This document shows, in pieces, positions 8,701 to 18,547 of a stretch of DNA of 64,000 nucleotides. A model generated the notes under the pieces. It saw only the letters and a program-made list of their open reading frames with translations, was not told the origin of the DNA and searched no databases. The first letter of the stretch is position 1. Every line of letters begins with the position of its first letter. This DNA is from Phycisphaerae bacterium. GTDB lineage: Bacteria; Planctomycetota; Phycisphaerae; UBA1845; Fen-1342. The DNA lies in the NCBI GenBank assembly GCA_028279405.1, contig JANQNU010000036.1, positions 310,001-374,000 on the forward strand, read 5' to 3'. A program made the translations under genes and the position numbers.

Positions 8701-9269
8701 GATACGTCTCCTTACACAGGGATTCCTAATAGTCTTGCAATGCACGCCACATGTGCGGACCGACAATTCAATTTGCGAGTCTCCGGGAGGCGCGCGAGAC
8801 GACTTTCCCGAGTTGAAACACTTGTAGATGCCTAGAATGACTTGGAACCGGACGGGAGCCGGAGGTCTTCCATGAGTGCGTATGCAATGCTGAGTCGTAG
8901 CTGGGAAGAGTCCCAGTCCTGCGCAGTGATGGAGTCGATCAGGCTGGTTTCCCTCGCCTCTTTGCTGCGGAAAGGCCAAAACATCGTCCCGAATGGGGCA
9001 CTCGAGCCCGGGCCGGAGAATGGCACGGGGACTTGGCCTCATCCCACGTTGTTGACGCATGTCCGACTCCTTCGTCTAGAACAGCACGCGGAAGCGTGCG
9101 CTGGAGCTCGTTCGCTCCCCGACGGGCACCAACGAGAACATGCGCCGATTGAGTGGCTCGCCCTTCACAAGAGTGGGAGAACATTCGGGGTTCTTTGTAA
9201 GTCTGCTCAACTTCTGGGCTTACGGTGATGCCGGAGTTTCGAGAAGCTTTTTCTTTGAGGATCGAGAAC
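8701..9269. other. Intergenic region without recognisable gene
   Basis: Divergent spacer between the hyalin-repeat gene (minus) and the sigma factor gene (plus), so it must hold promoters for both. Open frames here (for example plus 8842-9228) lack ribosome-binding sites and protein-like composition. No convincing promoter, repeat or RNA gene was seen. Confidence 0.5.
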
Positions 9270-9884
9270 ATGTTTGAAGGACGGTGGCCGGCAATCGCGC
9301 AGTTGATAACAGCTAGTCGTGAGGGCGATAGCACGGCCCGTGATCGGTTGATCGATGCTATCTATGAGGACATTCGAACCTTGGCAGCAAAGAAACTCGC
9401 AAACGAGCTGAACCCGGACCAAAGACGGCCAAGTTCCCTTGCGAATGAGTTCGCCCTTCGCTTGTGGAAGTCGGAGCTACCCGATGTAGACGATCAGCGG
9501 CACTTCGTGGCAATTCTGGCTGGCGGCATGAGACAAGTCTTGGTCGACTGGGCCCGAAAGCGGAAAGCCGTCAAGCGTGGAGGGGGGAGGCTGTCCGTCG
9601 AGCTACACGAAAACGTGAGCGCTCCGGCGGACTCCGCTGAAATTACTCTGGCTGTTGATGAAGCCCTTGCGCGGCTGTCCTCTCATGCCAAGAACAAAGA
9701 ACTTGTGCAGTTGATTGAGCTTCGGTTTTTTGCAGACCTCGAAATGAGTGACGTAGCAGAGCAGATGAATGTGAGTATATCGACTGCTGAGCGGCGTTGG
9801 CGGCGTGCAAGAGAGTTTTTGTCGGCATACTTGGGCGAGCATGAGCTGTGGAGTCCACGAGGCCTTCCGAGAGTATCAGAATGA
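9270..9884 (+). CDS. ECF-type RNA polymerase sigma factor (planctomycete TIGR02999-like)
   Basis: This 204-residue protein has the sigma-70 region 2 (ARDRLIDAIYEDIRTLAAKKL; VDDQRHFVAILAGGMRQVLVDWAR) with the basic KRKAVKRGGG linker typical of the ECF group common in planctomycetes, and a region 4 HTH (FFADLEMSDVAEQMNVSISTAERRWRRARE). The ATG at 9270 is preferred because GAGG lies 8 bases upstream; in-frame starts at 9225 and 9228 would add 14-15 residues. The stop overlaps the kinase start as ATGA, so the two are co-translated. Sigma factors of this group are typically encoded beside Ser/Thr kinases and may be controlled by phosphorylation. Confidence 0.9.
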   Translation: MFEGRWPAIAQLITASREGDSTARDRLIDAIYEDIRTLAAKKLANELNPDQRRPSSLANEFALRLWKSELPDVDDQRHFVAILAGGMRQVLVDWARKRKAVKRGGGRLSVELHENVSAPADSAEITLAVDEALARLSSHAKNKELVQLIELRFFADLEMSDVAEQMNVSISTAERRWRRAREFLSAYLGEHELWSPRGLPRVSE

Positions 9885-12739
9885 GCAAAGAAGCTCTCAG
9901 TCTGTTGTCCATGCTTGATGGTCTATATAGTGCCGATCCTTCCGAGCGTGAGGCGGTCATTGGCCAAATTGCACCGAGGATTTCCGGAGGTCGCGCGCTA
10001 CTGGAGCGTATGTTGAGTGTCGACTCCAGTCGCGCGCCGTCGATTCTGGATGATCCTGCAATCGTACACATGGCGCGAGATCTAGCCGGCTTACCCCGTC
10101 GTATTGGGCGATACGAGATTATCGGAGAGCTGGGCAGTGGCGGAATGGGATCAGTGTATCTCGCTTTCGACCGACTGCTTGAACGACAAGTAGCGGTGAA
10201 AACAGTTCTGCCGTTGCAACAGGAAAGCGACTCGATTTCCTGTCGATTCAAGAGAGAAGCAAGAGTGTTGGCTGAGCTCAGGCATCGAGGCATAGCGGCC
10301 GTGCATGACATTGGCCAGAGTGAGCTAGAGACAGCTGACGGTCGCCGATGGCCTCAGACATTTATCGTCATGGAGCATGTTGACGGAATCACTCTCGATG
10401 AGCATCTATCTGATAAGACAGTTTCTCAGCACGAAACGCTAGTCCTTTTTCGAAGACTATGCGACTCTATCGCATATGCGCATAGCAAACAGATCATTCA
10501 TCGTGATCTCAAACCCAGCAATATCTTGGTTGGCAAAGACGGCATCCCTGTCGTAGTTGATTTCGGGATCGCAAAAATTTTAAAGAATGAGTCTGTTTCA
10601 GGAGCGGCCAGGACGCAGGTGGGCGCGCTGCTTGGGACGGTCGGCTATATGAGCCCTGAGATCATTGAGAAGGGGAGCGTCGTCGCGACCAGGTCGTCCG
10701 ACGTCTACTCGCTCGGCGTTATCTTGTACAAGCTGTTGTCCGGCCGACTTCCTATCCAGCCGGAGGCTGCGACGCTTCCAGGGTTTGTCCAACAAGTTTA
10801 TCATCAAGATCCCACGCCGATTGAGAGAATAGCAGCCTGTCCTCGGGACCTCTCGACGATCGTTGGTAAAGCGTTGGCCAAGGAACCTTTTCGCCGATAT
10901 GCGGATGCCCGTGAATTCGCCGACGATATCATCCGCTATCTCGAGCATAAGCCTATCCAAGCGCGCAGGCCAACATTGCAATACCGGGTTCAAAGATGGC
11001 TTGGACGAAACCAGACGATCTCGCTAGTTGTGTTTATCGCGATGATCTTCTTGGGGGGAGCAGCAGGCTTCAGCTTCTCCAAGATGGTTCACGCCAAGCA
11101 AGAAAGAGACCGCGCCAAGGAGGAGACGGTTCGTGCGAATCGCGAAAGAGCTCGTGCGGATCAAGAGAAGGTTCGCGCTAATCTAGAGAATCGTCAACGA
11201 GGCGCTACGCTACAGTTCCTTGAGACGATGTTGGCTGCTGCAGATCGAGGGGCGATGCGCGGTCGGGATGACGTTCCAGTGCGCGAGGTTGTCGAGTGGG
11301 CGGCGCAGCAGCTTGACGAAGGGAGTCTTGCGGGTGAGCCTGTCGTGGAGGCCGCGATTCGCACGACTCTGGGGATCACTTATCATGCGCTGGGGCTTTT
11401 CACGGAGGCCAGAAGACAGCTTCGTTGTGCTGTCGATCTGCGAAGCGCGACTATTGGTTTGGGGGCGCGCGATACCTGGATAGCGCAGAATCGTCTTTCC
11501 ATGGCGCTCGTGGAGCTCGGAGAGATCGACGAAGCTGCCGAAATCTGCGAGGAGATTTGGCGTCAGATGGAACTTGCTGCCGAAACAGAATCGCTGGATG
11601 CCGCCGACGTTCAAAGCCAACTTGGTGTTATCTACATGGAGCAAGGTAGACTCGAAGAGGCGCTCAAGCGTGCTGAACTCGCGGTCGATCTACGCCGTCT
11701 CCATCTCGGAGACGATCACGATGAGGTGGCTTCCGGGTTGATCAACCGGGGTGCAGTACGAACGGCCCTTGATGATCGGCCCGGAGCCGCTGCTGATTTC
11801 AGCGAGGCGCTGCGAATCCGCCGGGCGAGCTTACGCTCCGACGACCCTCGAATCGCGGTCATCATCCATAATCTCGGCGCACTCGCGATGGCGGACGGGC
11901 GCATCGAGGAAGCGGAAGCGCGATTTCGGAAAGCACTCGACGTGCGTGCCCGAATCTTGGGCGAAGACCATCCCGAAACACTTGAAAGCGCTAGCGATTT
12001 GGCGGCTGTGCTGGGCCAACGCCAGGAGTTCGGTGCCGCTGCCGCGCTCTTTGTCAGGACAATAGAGGCGCAGCGGCGCGTGTACGACACGAACCATTCA
12101 TCGCTGGCGCGATCGCTAATGAACTTCGGCGCTCTTCGACGAAGGGAGGACCGATTAGAAGATGCAGACGAACTCCTCACTGAGGCAGTCGCGATTCTGG
12201 AGGCGACCGCGCCACGTAGCACGGACGCTGCAAGCGCTTGTAGTTTGCTAGCGGAGCTTCGCTCGGTGCAAGACCAGCTGGATGAGGCGGAGGAGCTCCA
12301 TAGAAAAAGCCTTCATATCCGTCGAGTGCTGCTCGGAGACACGGCGGCAGTTGTTGGCCTTAGCTGGCGCGACCTGGGAGAGCTACTGCTGCAACGAAAC
12401 AAGCTGACTGAGTCAGAGCATGCCCTGCGCGAATTCCTTGCAATCGCCAGCAAGGGACTATACTCCCGTGCCCTCGTCGCTCACACCGAAGGCGCCCTTG
12501 GGCGCGTCGTATTCAAACAGGGGCGCCGACTCGAGGGTGAAGAGCTGATGCTCGGCGCCCACGCTCAGCTCGAGCAGTTGGCCAATGAGGTCGACCCACT
12601 CTTTCGAAGAATATCCACTCTGCGGCTCTATGCGAGCTACCGCGAGTGGTGCAGAGCAGATCCGACCGAGCTGCGTCGGCGACAGGTCGATGACTGGAAG
12701 GCGGCGCTTCAGGTCTTTGATGCGGCGAACCCACATTAG
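9881..12739 (+). CDS. Membrane Ser/Thr protein kinase with C-terminal TPR array
   Basis: The 952-residue protein has a Hanks-type kinase domain at about 78-355: glycine loop GELGSGGMGSVY (82-93), Lys107, catalytic HRDLKPSN from 207, DFG at 227-229. A membrane helix follows at about 380-400, then a charged coiled coil (401-440) and a long TPR region to the C-terminus (repeated ...A...F..AL..R...LG..HP...). It probably senses a signal through the TPR side and phosphorylates cytoplasmic partners, the co-translated sigma factor being the obvious candidate. A short N-terminal helical region (1-70) precedes the kinase. All catalytic residues are present. Confidence 0.9.
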   Translation: MSKEALSLLSMLDGLYSADPSEREAVIGQIAPRISGGRALLERMLSVDSSRAPSILDDPAIVHMARDLAGLPRRIGRYEIIGELGSGGMGSVYLAFDRLLERQVAVKTVLPLQQESDSISCRFKREARVLAELRHRGIAAVHDIGQSELETADGRRWPQTFIVMEHVDGITLDEHLSDKTVSQHETLVLFRRLCDSIAYAHSKQIIHRDLKPSNILVGKDGIPVVVDFGIAKILKNESVSGAARTQVGALLGTVGYMSPEIIEKGSVVATRSSDVYSLGVILYKLLSGRLPIQPEAATLPGFVQQVYHQDPTPIERIAACPRDLSTIVGKALAKEPFRRYADAREFADDIIRYLEHKPIQARRPTLQYRVQRWLGRNQTISLVVFIAMIFLGGAAGFSFSKMVHAKQERDRAKEETVRANRERARADQEKVRANLENRQRGATLQFLETMLAAADRGAMRGRDDVPVREVVEWAAQQLDEGSLAGEPVVEAAIRTTLGITYHALGLFTEARRQLRCAVDLRSATIGLGARDTWIAQNRLSMALVELGEIDEAAEICEEIWRQMELAAETESLDAADVQSQLGVIYMEQGRLEEALKRAELAVDLRRLHLGDDHDEVASGLINRGAVRTALDDRPGAAADFSEALRIRRASLRSDDPRIAVIIHNLGALAMADGRIEEAEARFRKALDVRARILGEDHPETLESASDLAAVLGQRQEFGAAAALFVRTIEAQRRVYDTNHSSLARSLMNFGALRRREDRLEDADELLTEAVAILEATAPRSTDAASACSLLAELRSVQDQLDEAEELHRKSLHIRRVLLGDTAAVVGLSWRDLGELLLQRNKLTESEHALREFLAIASKGLYSRALVAHTEGALGRVVFKQGRRLEGEELMLGAHAQLEQLANEVDPLFRRISTLRLYASYREWCRADPTELRRRQVDDWKAALQVFDAANPH

Positions 12740-12926
12740 GGCATCGAAGTCCGAGCTGCACGGCCGGCCGCAACGATCAACGCACTCAATGACGCGGTGC
12801 CGCCGAGCGCAACGGCCGTTGTTCTTATGACGTGCCGGCTCGAGCGCTTTGTCAATACTCAACAGACGCCGAATACTCCGAGACAAAGGTCGTTATAATT
12901 ACTGGCTGCTTGACGAGGCATTCTCG

Positions 12927-13586
12927 ATGACACGGCTGATGTTGCTGACCTTCGCGATCGCAATAGCGTTCGCTCTTCCGTTGCTGGTCTTCGGAGACCG
13001 CTTCGATGTTTACTATGGCGGGCCGAATGCGGTCAGCAAACTGCGAACGTGGGGTTCCTGGGCATGGGTCATTGGAGCCGCACTTATTGTTGCGGACCTA
13101 GCCCTGCCGATACCCGCAACGGCTGTCATGGCGGCGCTTGGCGTCATCTATGGTCCGATTGTAGGTGGGTTAGTCTCTGCGGCTGCTTCGGCAGTCGCCG
13201 GGTTGTTAGCGTATGGCATCGCACGATGGATTGGGCCCCGGGCCGCAAGTTGGCTGGTCGGCGATCGGGACATGCGGCGAGCACGACGGTTTTTTCTGCT
13301 TGGCGGTGGTGCCGCCGTCGCTGCAACGCGGCCACTGCCGCTCCTCCCAGAGACGGTTGCGACCATGGCGGGCTTGGCCGAAATGCCTTTCCGTCAGTTC
13401 TGCGTCGCGCTCATCTGTGGGAGCCTCCCAACGGGGTTCATGTATGCGGGTGTCGGCGCGATAGCGCGCATTTGGCCATCGATGTCACTGCTGGCGATGA
13501 TCGTATTGACTGTGCTCCTATGGGCACTCGCACACAAATTGACGGCCCTGGGCGGTCGTAACAGACGCCGTCTTGCAAAGCCTTAA
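12927..13586 (+). CDS. DedA/TVP38-type (VTT domain) membrane protein
   Basis: The ATG at 12927 follows ACGAGG by 8 bases and begins a 219-residue polytopic protein. After an N-terminal helix come the re-entrant-loop segment typical of the SNARE-associated/VTT family (LPIPATAVMAALGVIYGPIVGG), Gly/Ala-rich helices, a conserved Arg-Pro motif (AATRPLPLLPETVATMAG) and a final membrane helix. Members are thought to move lipid carriers or ions across the inner membrane. It is separated from the kinase by 187 bases and may have its own promoter. Confidence 0.8.
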   Translation: MTRLMLLTFAIAIAFALPLLVFGDRFDVYYGGPNAVSKLRTWGSWAWVIGAALIVADLALPIPATAVMAALGVIYGPIVGGLVSAAASAVAGLLAYGIARWIGPRAASWLVGDRDMRRARRFFLLGGGAAVAATRPLPLLPETVATMAGLAEMPFRQFCVALICGSLPTGFMYAGVGAIARIWPSMSLLAMIVLTVLLWALAHKLTALGGRNRRRLAKP

Positions 13587-13615
13587 TCGAGAGTTTTCTG
13601 CTCGTAGGAATTGAA

Positions 13616-13644
13616 TTGACTTTCGAGATTGTGACAGATAAATT
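13616..13644 (+). promoter_or_regulatory. Possible sigma-70-type promoter
   Basis: TTGACT (13616-13621) and TAAATT (13639-13644) are separated by 17 bases in an AT-rich stretch of a 304-base gap upstream of the second sigma factor gene. The match is partial and the distance to the gene is about 250 bases, so this is only suggestive. Confidence 0.25.
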
Positions 13645-13890
13645 ACAGAGTCAATTGATCGATGACGCTTCTATTCTCGCGTGCGTCATAGTTATCTCAA
13701 CAAAGAACGCTGCAGAAGCATCGTGAGCCGGAGCGGAAAGTCATATCGTAGCCAGGTGGCTTTAACCAATCCGGATTGCTAGCGGAACGATTGTTAATCG
13801 AGACACCTTTCTTCGCTAGAATACGACATTCTGAGTGTTGTGATCGCAGTCTGGGACTGTCAAGGGATTCATTATTCTCTTAGTGAGCCG

Positions 13891-14481
13891 ATGATGGCGG
13901 AGAGCCGGGGTGCAGTAACTGCGCTTCTGCAGGCGGTCCGTGACGGTCGACCGGGTGCTTCGGACGAGTTGTTGCACGTTGTCGGGGATGAACTTCGTAA
14001 AATCGCTCGTGGACAGTTGCGAAGATTGCCGGTGACTGACTTGCTGCAGCCGACGGCGTTGTTGCATGAGGCCTATATCAAGCTTTTCGGGGGTGAGCAG
14101 CCTTCTTGGGAAGGGCGCAATCACTTCTTCTGGGCAGCGGCCCGGGCAATGCACGACATCCTCGTCGATCAGGCTCGTCGGCGAGGGGCGCAGAAGCGCG
14201 GTGGCGGACACCGGCGAGTGGCCCTGCATGACGACCTGCCGGAACAGCGACAGTCTCACGAGGTCCTGGCGGTCAGCGAAACGCTTAAACGACTTAGCGA
14301 AGTGCATCCGCGGCCGGCAGAGGTGGTTTTGTTGCGCTTCTTCGGAGGACTCAGTCACGAAGAAGTGGCGCAGACTCTGGAAATCTCATCGGCGACTGCC
14401 CGGCGGGAATGGACATTTGCACGGGCCTGGCTTCGGGATGCGCTCATCGATGAAGATCAGCGTGGAAAAGACGACGCCTAA
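13891..14481 (+). CDS. ECF-type RNA polymerase sigma factor (TIGR02999-like), second copy
   Basis: This 196-residue protein shows region 2 (LLHEAYIKLFGG; NHFFWAAARAMHDILVDQAR), the RRRGAQKRGGG basic linker and a region 4 HTH (FFGGLSHEEVAQTLEISSATARREWTFARAWL). Two consecutive ATGs (13891, 13894) are possible, with GTGAG just upstream; a GTG at 13840 is a longer alternative. It lies 75 bases before a kinase gene, repeating the sigma-kinase arrangement at 9.3 kb. The two sigma factors are clearly paralogous in architecture but only moderately similar. Confidence 0.88.
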   Translation: MMAESRGAVTALLQAVRDGRPGASDELLHVVGDELRKIARGQLRRLPVTDLLQPTALLHEAYIKLFGGEQPSWEGRNHFFWAAARAMHDILVDQARRRGAQKRGGGHRRVALHDDLPEQRQSHEVLAVSETLKRLSEVHPRPAEVVLLRFFGGLSHEEVAQTLEISSATARREWTFARAWLRDALIDEDQRGKDDA

Positions 14482-14556
14482 AAATCGCTGAGCGCAATCA
14501 TCTCCCGTTTTCGGCACTCTATTTGAACGACTCGATGTCCCCGCGGAGTTGGCAGC

Positions 14557-16758
14557 GTGCATGAGGAGAAACAACTACGACGGCTCTTCGACCGGCTGGT
14601 GGAACTGCAGCCGGCCGAGCGAGACGAATACCTGCGCGAGCATTGCCCGGACGAATCACTTCGTGTGCGTGTTCAGCGCCTGCTGGCCCAGCATGAGGCG
14701 ACCGAAGACCTGCTCGACCAACCCGCCGTACAACGGTTCGCCGACTTGATCCTGGCCACGGGGACGGCCGTTGGTGAGTTCAAGATTGTGAAAGAGATTG
14801 GACGTGGGGGGATGGGAGTCGTCTATCTCGCGGATGACACGGTCCTTGGACGCAAGGTCGCGCTGAAGCTGCTCTCGCACCAGTTCACCGCTTCGGAGCG
14901 GGCGCTGGGACGCTTTCGACAGGAGGCCAGGGCGGCCGCGCAACTGGCGCATCCGAACATCGTCTCGGTTTACCGTTACGGGGAGGTGGACGGAACACAC
15001 TACATCGCGATGGAACTTGTCGACGGAGTGACGCTGGGAGGCTGGCTGGAGAGGCTGCAGGCGTCGCAACCGCCTGCGGAATCGCGGGGCGTGACTGGTT
15101 CGACATCCGATACGGTCCTCGCCCTTCCCCGGGGCAAGGGGCACATGTCCGAATGTGCGTCATGGATCAGCCAAGTCGCTGACGCACTCGATTGCGCTCA
15201 CCGGGCTGGCGTCATCCATCGTGATGTCAAGCCCTCGAACATTCTGATCGACCAACAGAGCCAAGCACGACTTGCCGACTTCGGCATTGCCAAGCTTCTT
15301 TCTGAGGAGCCCATAACGCAAACCGGAGACCTCGCCGGAACGTTCTGGTACATGAGCCCCGAGCAAGCTGCGGCGCGCAGTGTACAAATCGACCACCGCT
15401 CCGACATCTTCTCGCTGGGCATCGTGTTGTTCGAGTTGCTCACCTATCAACGACCCTTTGAGGGCTCCTCGCCGCAACAGGTGCTGGACAGTCTTCGTAG
15501 CTGTACGCCCGTTCCAGTTCGCAAGATCAACCCGGCGATTCCGCGCGACCTATCGACAATATGCCATAAGGCGCTGCAAAAGAACCCGGCCGAGCGCTAC
15601 CAGACCGCGGCGCACTTCGCCGCCGATCTGCGTTGCTTTCTTTCCGGCGACCCGATTCTGGCACGCCCCCCATCGATCGTCCGCCGCTGCCGGCATTGGG
15701 TGACGCGTCGGCCCGTTCGGAATCTGTCCATCGTCGCTGCCTCGCTGGCAGTCCTGGTCTCGGCCCTTCTCGGAGCCGACGCTGCGCGTCGGCGAGCCGA
15801 GCGATGCCCGGTCGCAGTGACGTCGACGGTCGATGGTGCGGAGGTCTACGCGCAACGTGTCAATGAGGAAACGCTGATGTTGGGCGCGCCGCTTCTTCTC
15901 GGCGAAGCCCCCTTGAAGGGCATACGCTTGCCCACCGGACAGTATCGCCTGACGGTCGTCCTCAGCACGGAGCGGTTCGCAGAAACGGACATCTATCTGT
16001 TCGAGCGCGGCGTTGGCACCGAAGTCGACATGCCGCTGCCCGAGCCGGGCGAGGACCGCTACAAGGATATGGTTCTCTACGACGTGCCGAAGGGGACGTT
16101 CGGGCGCGCGGGAGCGAAGGGCTTCGAGCGGCGCCGGACGATCTCGGTACCACCGTTCTGGATCGACAAATACGCCGTGTCACAAGGAGAATACAAACAG
16201 TACCTCGACGATACCGGCCGGGAATGGCCAGAACTCTGGCTACGATGCGGCTATCACGAAGCGCTTGCCGACTATCCGGTAGTCGGCGTGAAGCCCGCAG
16301 AAGCCGCCGCCTATGCTCGTTGGGCCAAGAAGCGGCTTCCCACCGTGTTTGAATGGGAGCTTGCCGGCCGTGCACCGGACGGGCGGATACTCCCAAGCTC
16401 CAGCTCGCCACCGACTCGCTATCCGTTTCTCACGTTGCGCGAGTACTACCGTGCCGTTCATCGGACGGAGATTGACAGCTTTGACGAGTATCTTCGCCGT
16501 GTGCTGACGGTTGCGAGCGATCCCTGCCCGTCGGCGCTTGGGATGCATCATCTGATGGGGAATGTTCGGGAGTGGACCTCTACCTTCCGCTTCACACCGA
16601 CGTTTGCCGTTGTCCTCAAGGGGGCGGCCTGGACCGATGACCTCGAGACGGCGAATTTGGCGATGCATCGAACGCTGCCACCCAACATGTATTCGACGAT
16701 CACCGGATTCCGTTGTGCGATTACCGTACGTCATGACAATCTAACATCGGAGAATTAA
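14557..16758 (+). CDS. Ser/Thr kinase fused to PEGA-like and FGE-sulfatase-like domain
   Basis: A GTG start, 8 bases after GGAG, gives 733 residues. The kinase domain (about 74-365) has glycine loop IGRGGMGVVY (81-90), Lys104, HRDVKPSN from 221 and DFG 241-243. A membrane helix lies at about 389-406. Then come a small beta domain of PEGA type (about 417-485) and a C-terminal formylglycine-generating-enzyme-like fold (about 500-733; WIDKYAVSQGEYKQYL, PVVGVKPAEAAAYARWAKKRLPT.FEWE, LMGNVREWTSTF, GAAWTDD, TGFRCA). The outer FGE fold may act as a ligand-binding C-type-lectin-like sensor rather than an enzyme. The next gene begins at the following base. Confidence 0.88.
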   Translation: MHEEKQLRRLFDRLVELQPAERDEYLREHCPDESLRVRVQRLLAQHEATEDLLDQPAVQRFADLILATGTAVGEFKIVKEIGRGGMGVVYLADDTVLGRKVALKLLSHQFTASERALGRFRQEARAAAQLAHPNIVSVYRYGEVDGTHYIAMELVDGVTLGGWLERLQASQPPAESRGVTGSTSDTVLALPRGKGHMSECASWISQVADALDCAHRAGVIHRDVKPSNILIDQQSQARLADFGIAKLLSEEPITQTGDLAGTFWYMSPEQAAARSVQIDHRSDIFSLGIVLFELLTYQRPFEGSSPQQVLDSLRSCTPVPVRKINPAIPRDLSTICHKALQKNPAERYQTAAHFAADLRCFLSGDPILARPPSIVRRCRHWVTRRPVRNLSIVAASLAVLVSALLGADAARRRAERCPVAVTSTVDGAEVYAQRVNEETLMLGAPLLLGEAPLKGIRLPTGQYRLTVVLSTERFAETDIYLFERGVGTEVDMPLPEPGEDRYKDMVLYDVPKGTFGRAGAKGFERRRTISVPPFWIDKYAVSQGEYKQYLDDTGREWPELWLRCGYHEALADYPVVGVKPAEAAAYARWAKKRLPTVFEWELAGRAPDGRILPSSSSPPTRYPFLTLREYYRAVHRTEIDSFDEYLRRVLTVASDPCPSALGMHHLMGNVREWTSTFRFTPTFAVVLKGAAWTDDLETANLAMHRTLPPNMYSTITGFRCAITVRHDNLTSEN

Positions 16759-18453
16759 ATGGGAGCCTATACGGATATTCAAATCTGGTTTGAACTGCGC
16801 GCTGCAAAACCGTCGCATCTTGCCGTCGCATGGGAGAAGTTCAAGGACAGTTATTGGTTCCCGACAACCAACTGGGATTCGATGAGCATTGATGAGAATA
16901 ATCTCGACCCACCTCACGATGTTGTCGCGTTCACTACATGGCTCAACAACATATTTGTAGAAGAGCTCAAAGACGAGTGCCCAGTTGCTGGGACGTGGGA
17001 TGGGATCATGCCTCCGTTTGAATCCAACGCGTGGCAAAACTCAGGCAGTCGACACGAGACGGATGGTCGTCAGATCCAATATGCGCTGGTTGGCAACGTC
17101 GGCTACCCGAACGAGTTCCAGTTTGATTATGAACTGAGATCGCGGAACACCGTGAGGACCTACAGGGCCAGTGTTTACGTAGCGGCGAGTTACATTCCAC
17201 CTCCACGCCTGTTGTCAAGCCGCCAGGCTGATTCCGTGTCCGAAGGAAAGCCGTATACGAAGTTGTTTGACACGCAGCTCGTTGCGCCAGAGGATCTTTC
17301 CGGGTTGGATCGCATTCTGCTTACATTCTACTGGACCCGTACCATCTATGGAAAAGGCCGCCTCCTTATTGGCGATGATGAAATCGATCAGCCTTCAACG
17401 CTGCATGGTGAGAGTGATGAAGATCTTCAAGTGTCATTGCAGCTCCCGATCAATGTCGGTGATTACGCCGGGAATAAAATGCGAGTTCTAGTTCCCTACG
17501 CGGGTGAGCCGCCGGAGCTACTCGATGTCCAGTGGCTCGGGCATAAGATTGTAGAGAAAGCCATTGATACTCGCGCCCGTCGACGATCATGGATCGCTTG
17601 CCGGTCTCAGTCTGCCCAATCGGCGGCTCAACGGTTCTTCCTCGCGCTAGATCTCGAAACCAATTTCACGTTGTTTTTCGACTGGCCTAATCGTCAGAAC
17701 GCGGAGAGGTGTCGGTTATTAGAACGGGTGACTGACGGGCTGGCGGACCGACTGTATCATCGGGCCCGGAGTCGCGCGGACCAGGAAGACGCCATCCCCG
17801 ACACGGCTTCCTACGCCGATGATTTGGCGGCAATTTCCGACTTGATGCAGAAGTTGATTGCGCAACATCTCGGTCCGGAGCCTGAAGCAACAGAAACCGC
17901 ATTTGATAACTTTGCGGCTGGTTGGCTACGACAGCATTGTCGTATAGGGGTCGATGCACTTCGTGCGACGATGACCTGCGATGCGGACTCGGCGCAGATG
18001 TTCCTATTTGCCGAAATGGTATTGGCTGTCTTGGATACGAGTCGAAAAAACCACGACAAAGAGTGGGTGGAACGAACGGCGTTCTGGCGACCAAGATTGA
18101 ATGCCTTTGTTCGAATGCAGAAGATCTACTTGAAGCGATGGAAGGTGCTTACTTGCGACTGCAGTCAATGCGAGTGTTGCATCGAACTGTACAAACAGAT
18201 GAAGGACTTCATTGATCCAAAATGCTTCGACAGTTACGGAGGCGCGATCCCACCACTCCATGGAAACTACTCGTCGCTCATCAAGCCGTTCAGAGCATTA
18301 CAGCCTGCATCCGCGGGACGAGAAGAGCGGGGCCGGGAGGAAGACCTAGAAGAGCACGAACTGCGCAAGCGGATGGTTGCTCACCTTCGGGATGCTGGTG
18401 CGGATAGGCCCGGTTGCTTTGGTGGGCGGGCAACCCCAGCTGTCAATCGATAA
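16759..18453 (+). CDS. Unknown 564-residue protein, Cys-cluster near C-terminus
   Basis: The ATG directly abuts the kinase stop, so the two are surely co-transcribed. No family is recognised. Residues 1-260 look beta-rich and soluble (FTTWLNNIFVEEL, YRASVYVAASY, LLTFYWTR, VSLQLPI), 275-460 are largely helical, and a tight Cys cluster CDCSQCECC (466-474) could bind a metal. The tail is charged (EERGREEDLEEHE). No signal peptide or membrane helix is visible, which suggests a cytoplasmic protein. As the first gene after a sensor kinase it may be a substrate or effector. Confidence 0.75.
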   Translation: MGAYTDIQIWFELRAAKPSHLAVAWEKFKDSYWFPTTNWDSMSIDENNLDPPHDVVAFTTWLNNIFVEELKDECPVAGTWDGIMPPFESNAWQNSGSRHETDGRQIQYALVGNVGYPNEFQFDYELRSRNTVRTYRASVYVAASYIPPPRLLSSRQADSVSEGKPYTKLFDTQLVAPEDLSGLDRILLTFYWTRTIYGKGRLLIGDDEIDQPSTLHGESDEDLQVSLQLPINVGDYAGNKMRVLVPYAGEPPELLDVQWLGHKIVEKAIDTRARRRSWIACRSQSAQSAAQRFFLALDLETNFTLFFDWPNRQNAERCRLLERVTDGLADRLYHRARSRADQEDAIPDTASYADDLAAISDLMQKLIAQHLGPEPEATETAFDNFAAGWLRQHCRIGVDALRATMTCDADSAQMFLFAEMVLAVLDTSRKNHDKEWVERTAFWRPRLNAFVRMQKIYLKRWKVLTCDCSQCECCIELYKQMKDFIDPKCFDSYGGAIPPLHGNYSSLIKPFRALQPASAGREERGREEDLEEHELRKRMVAHLRDAGADRPGCFGGRATPAVNR

Positions 18454-18547
18454 TCAGCGTAGGTGCGCCCGATGATTTGAGCGCATCACTGTTCCAATTA
18501 CGGCTGTCTCTCTTGGGCGAGATTAGTTCACGCACAGGAGAGACAGC

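Noticed and set aside
6562-9060. Longer N-terminus for the hyalin-repeat protein
   Set aside because: The extension puts 120 non-secretory residues before a clear signal peptide; the TTG at 8700 with a ribosome-binding site fits better.
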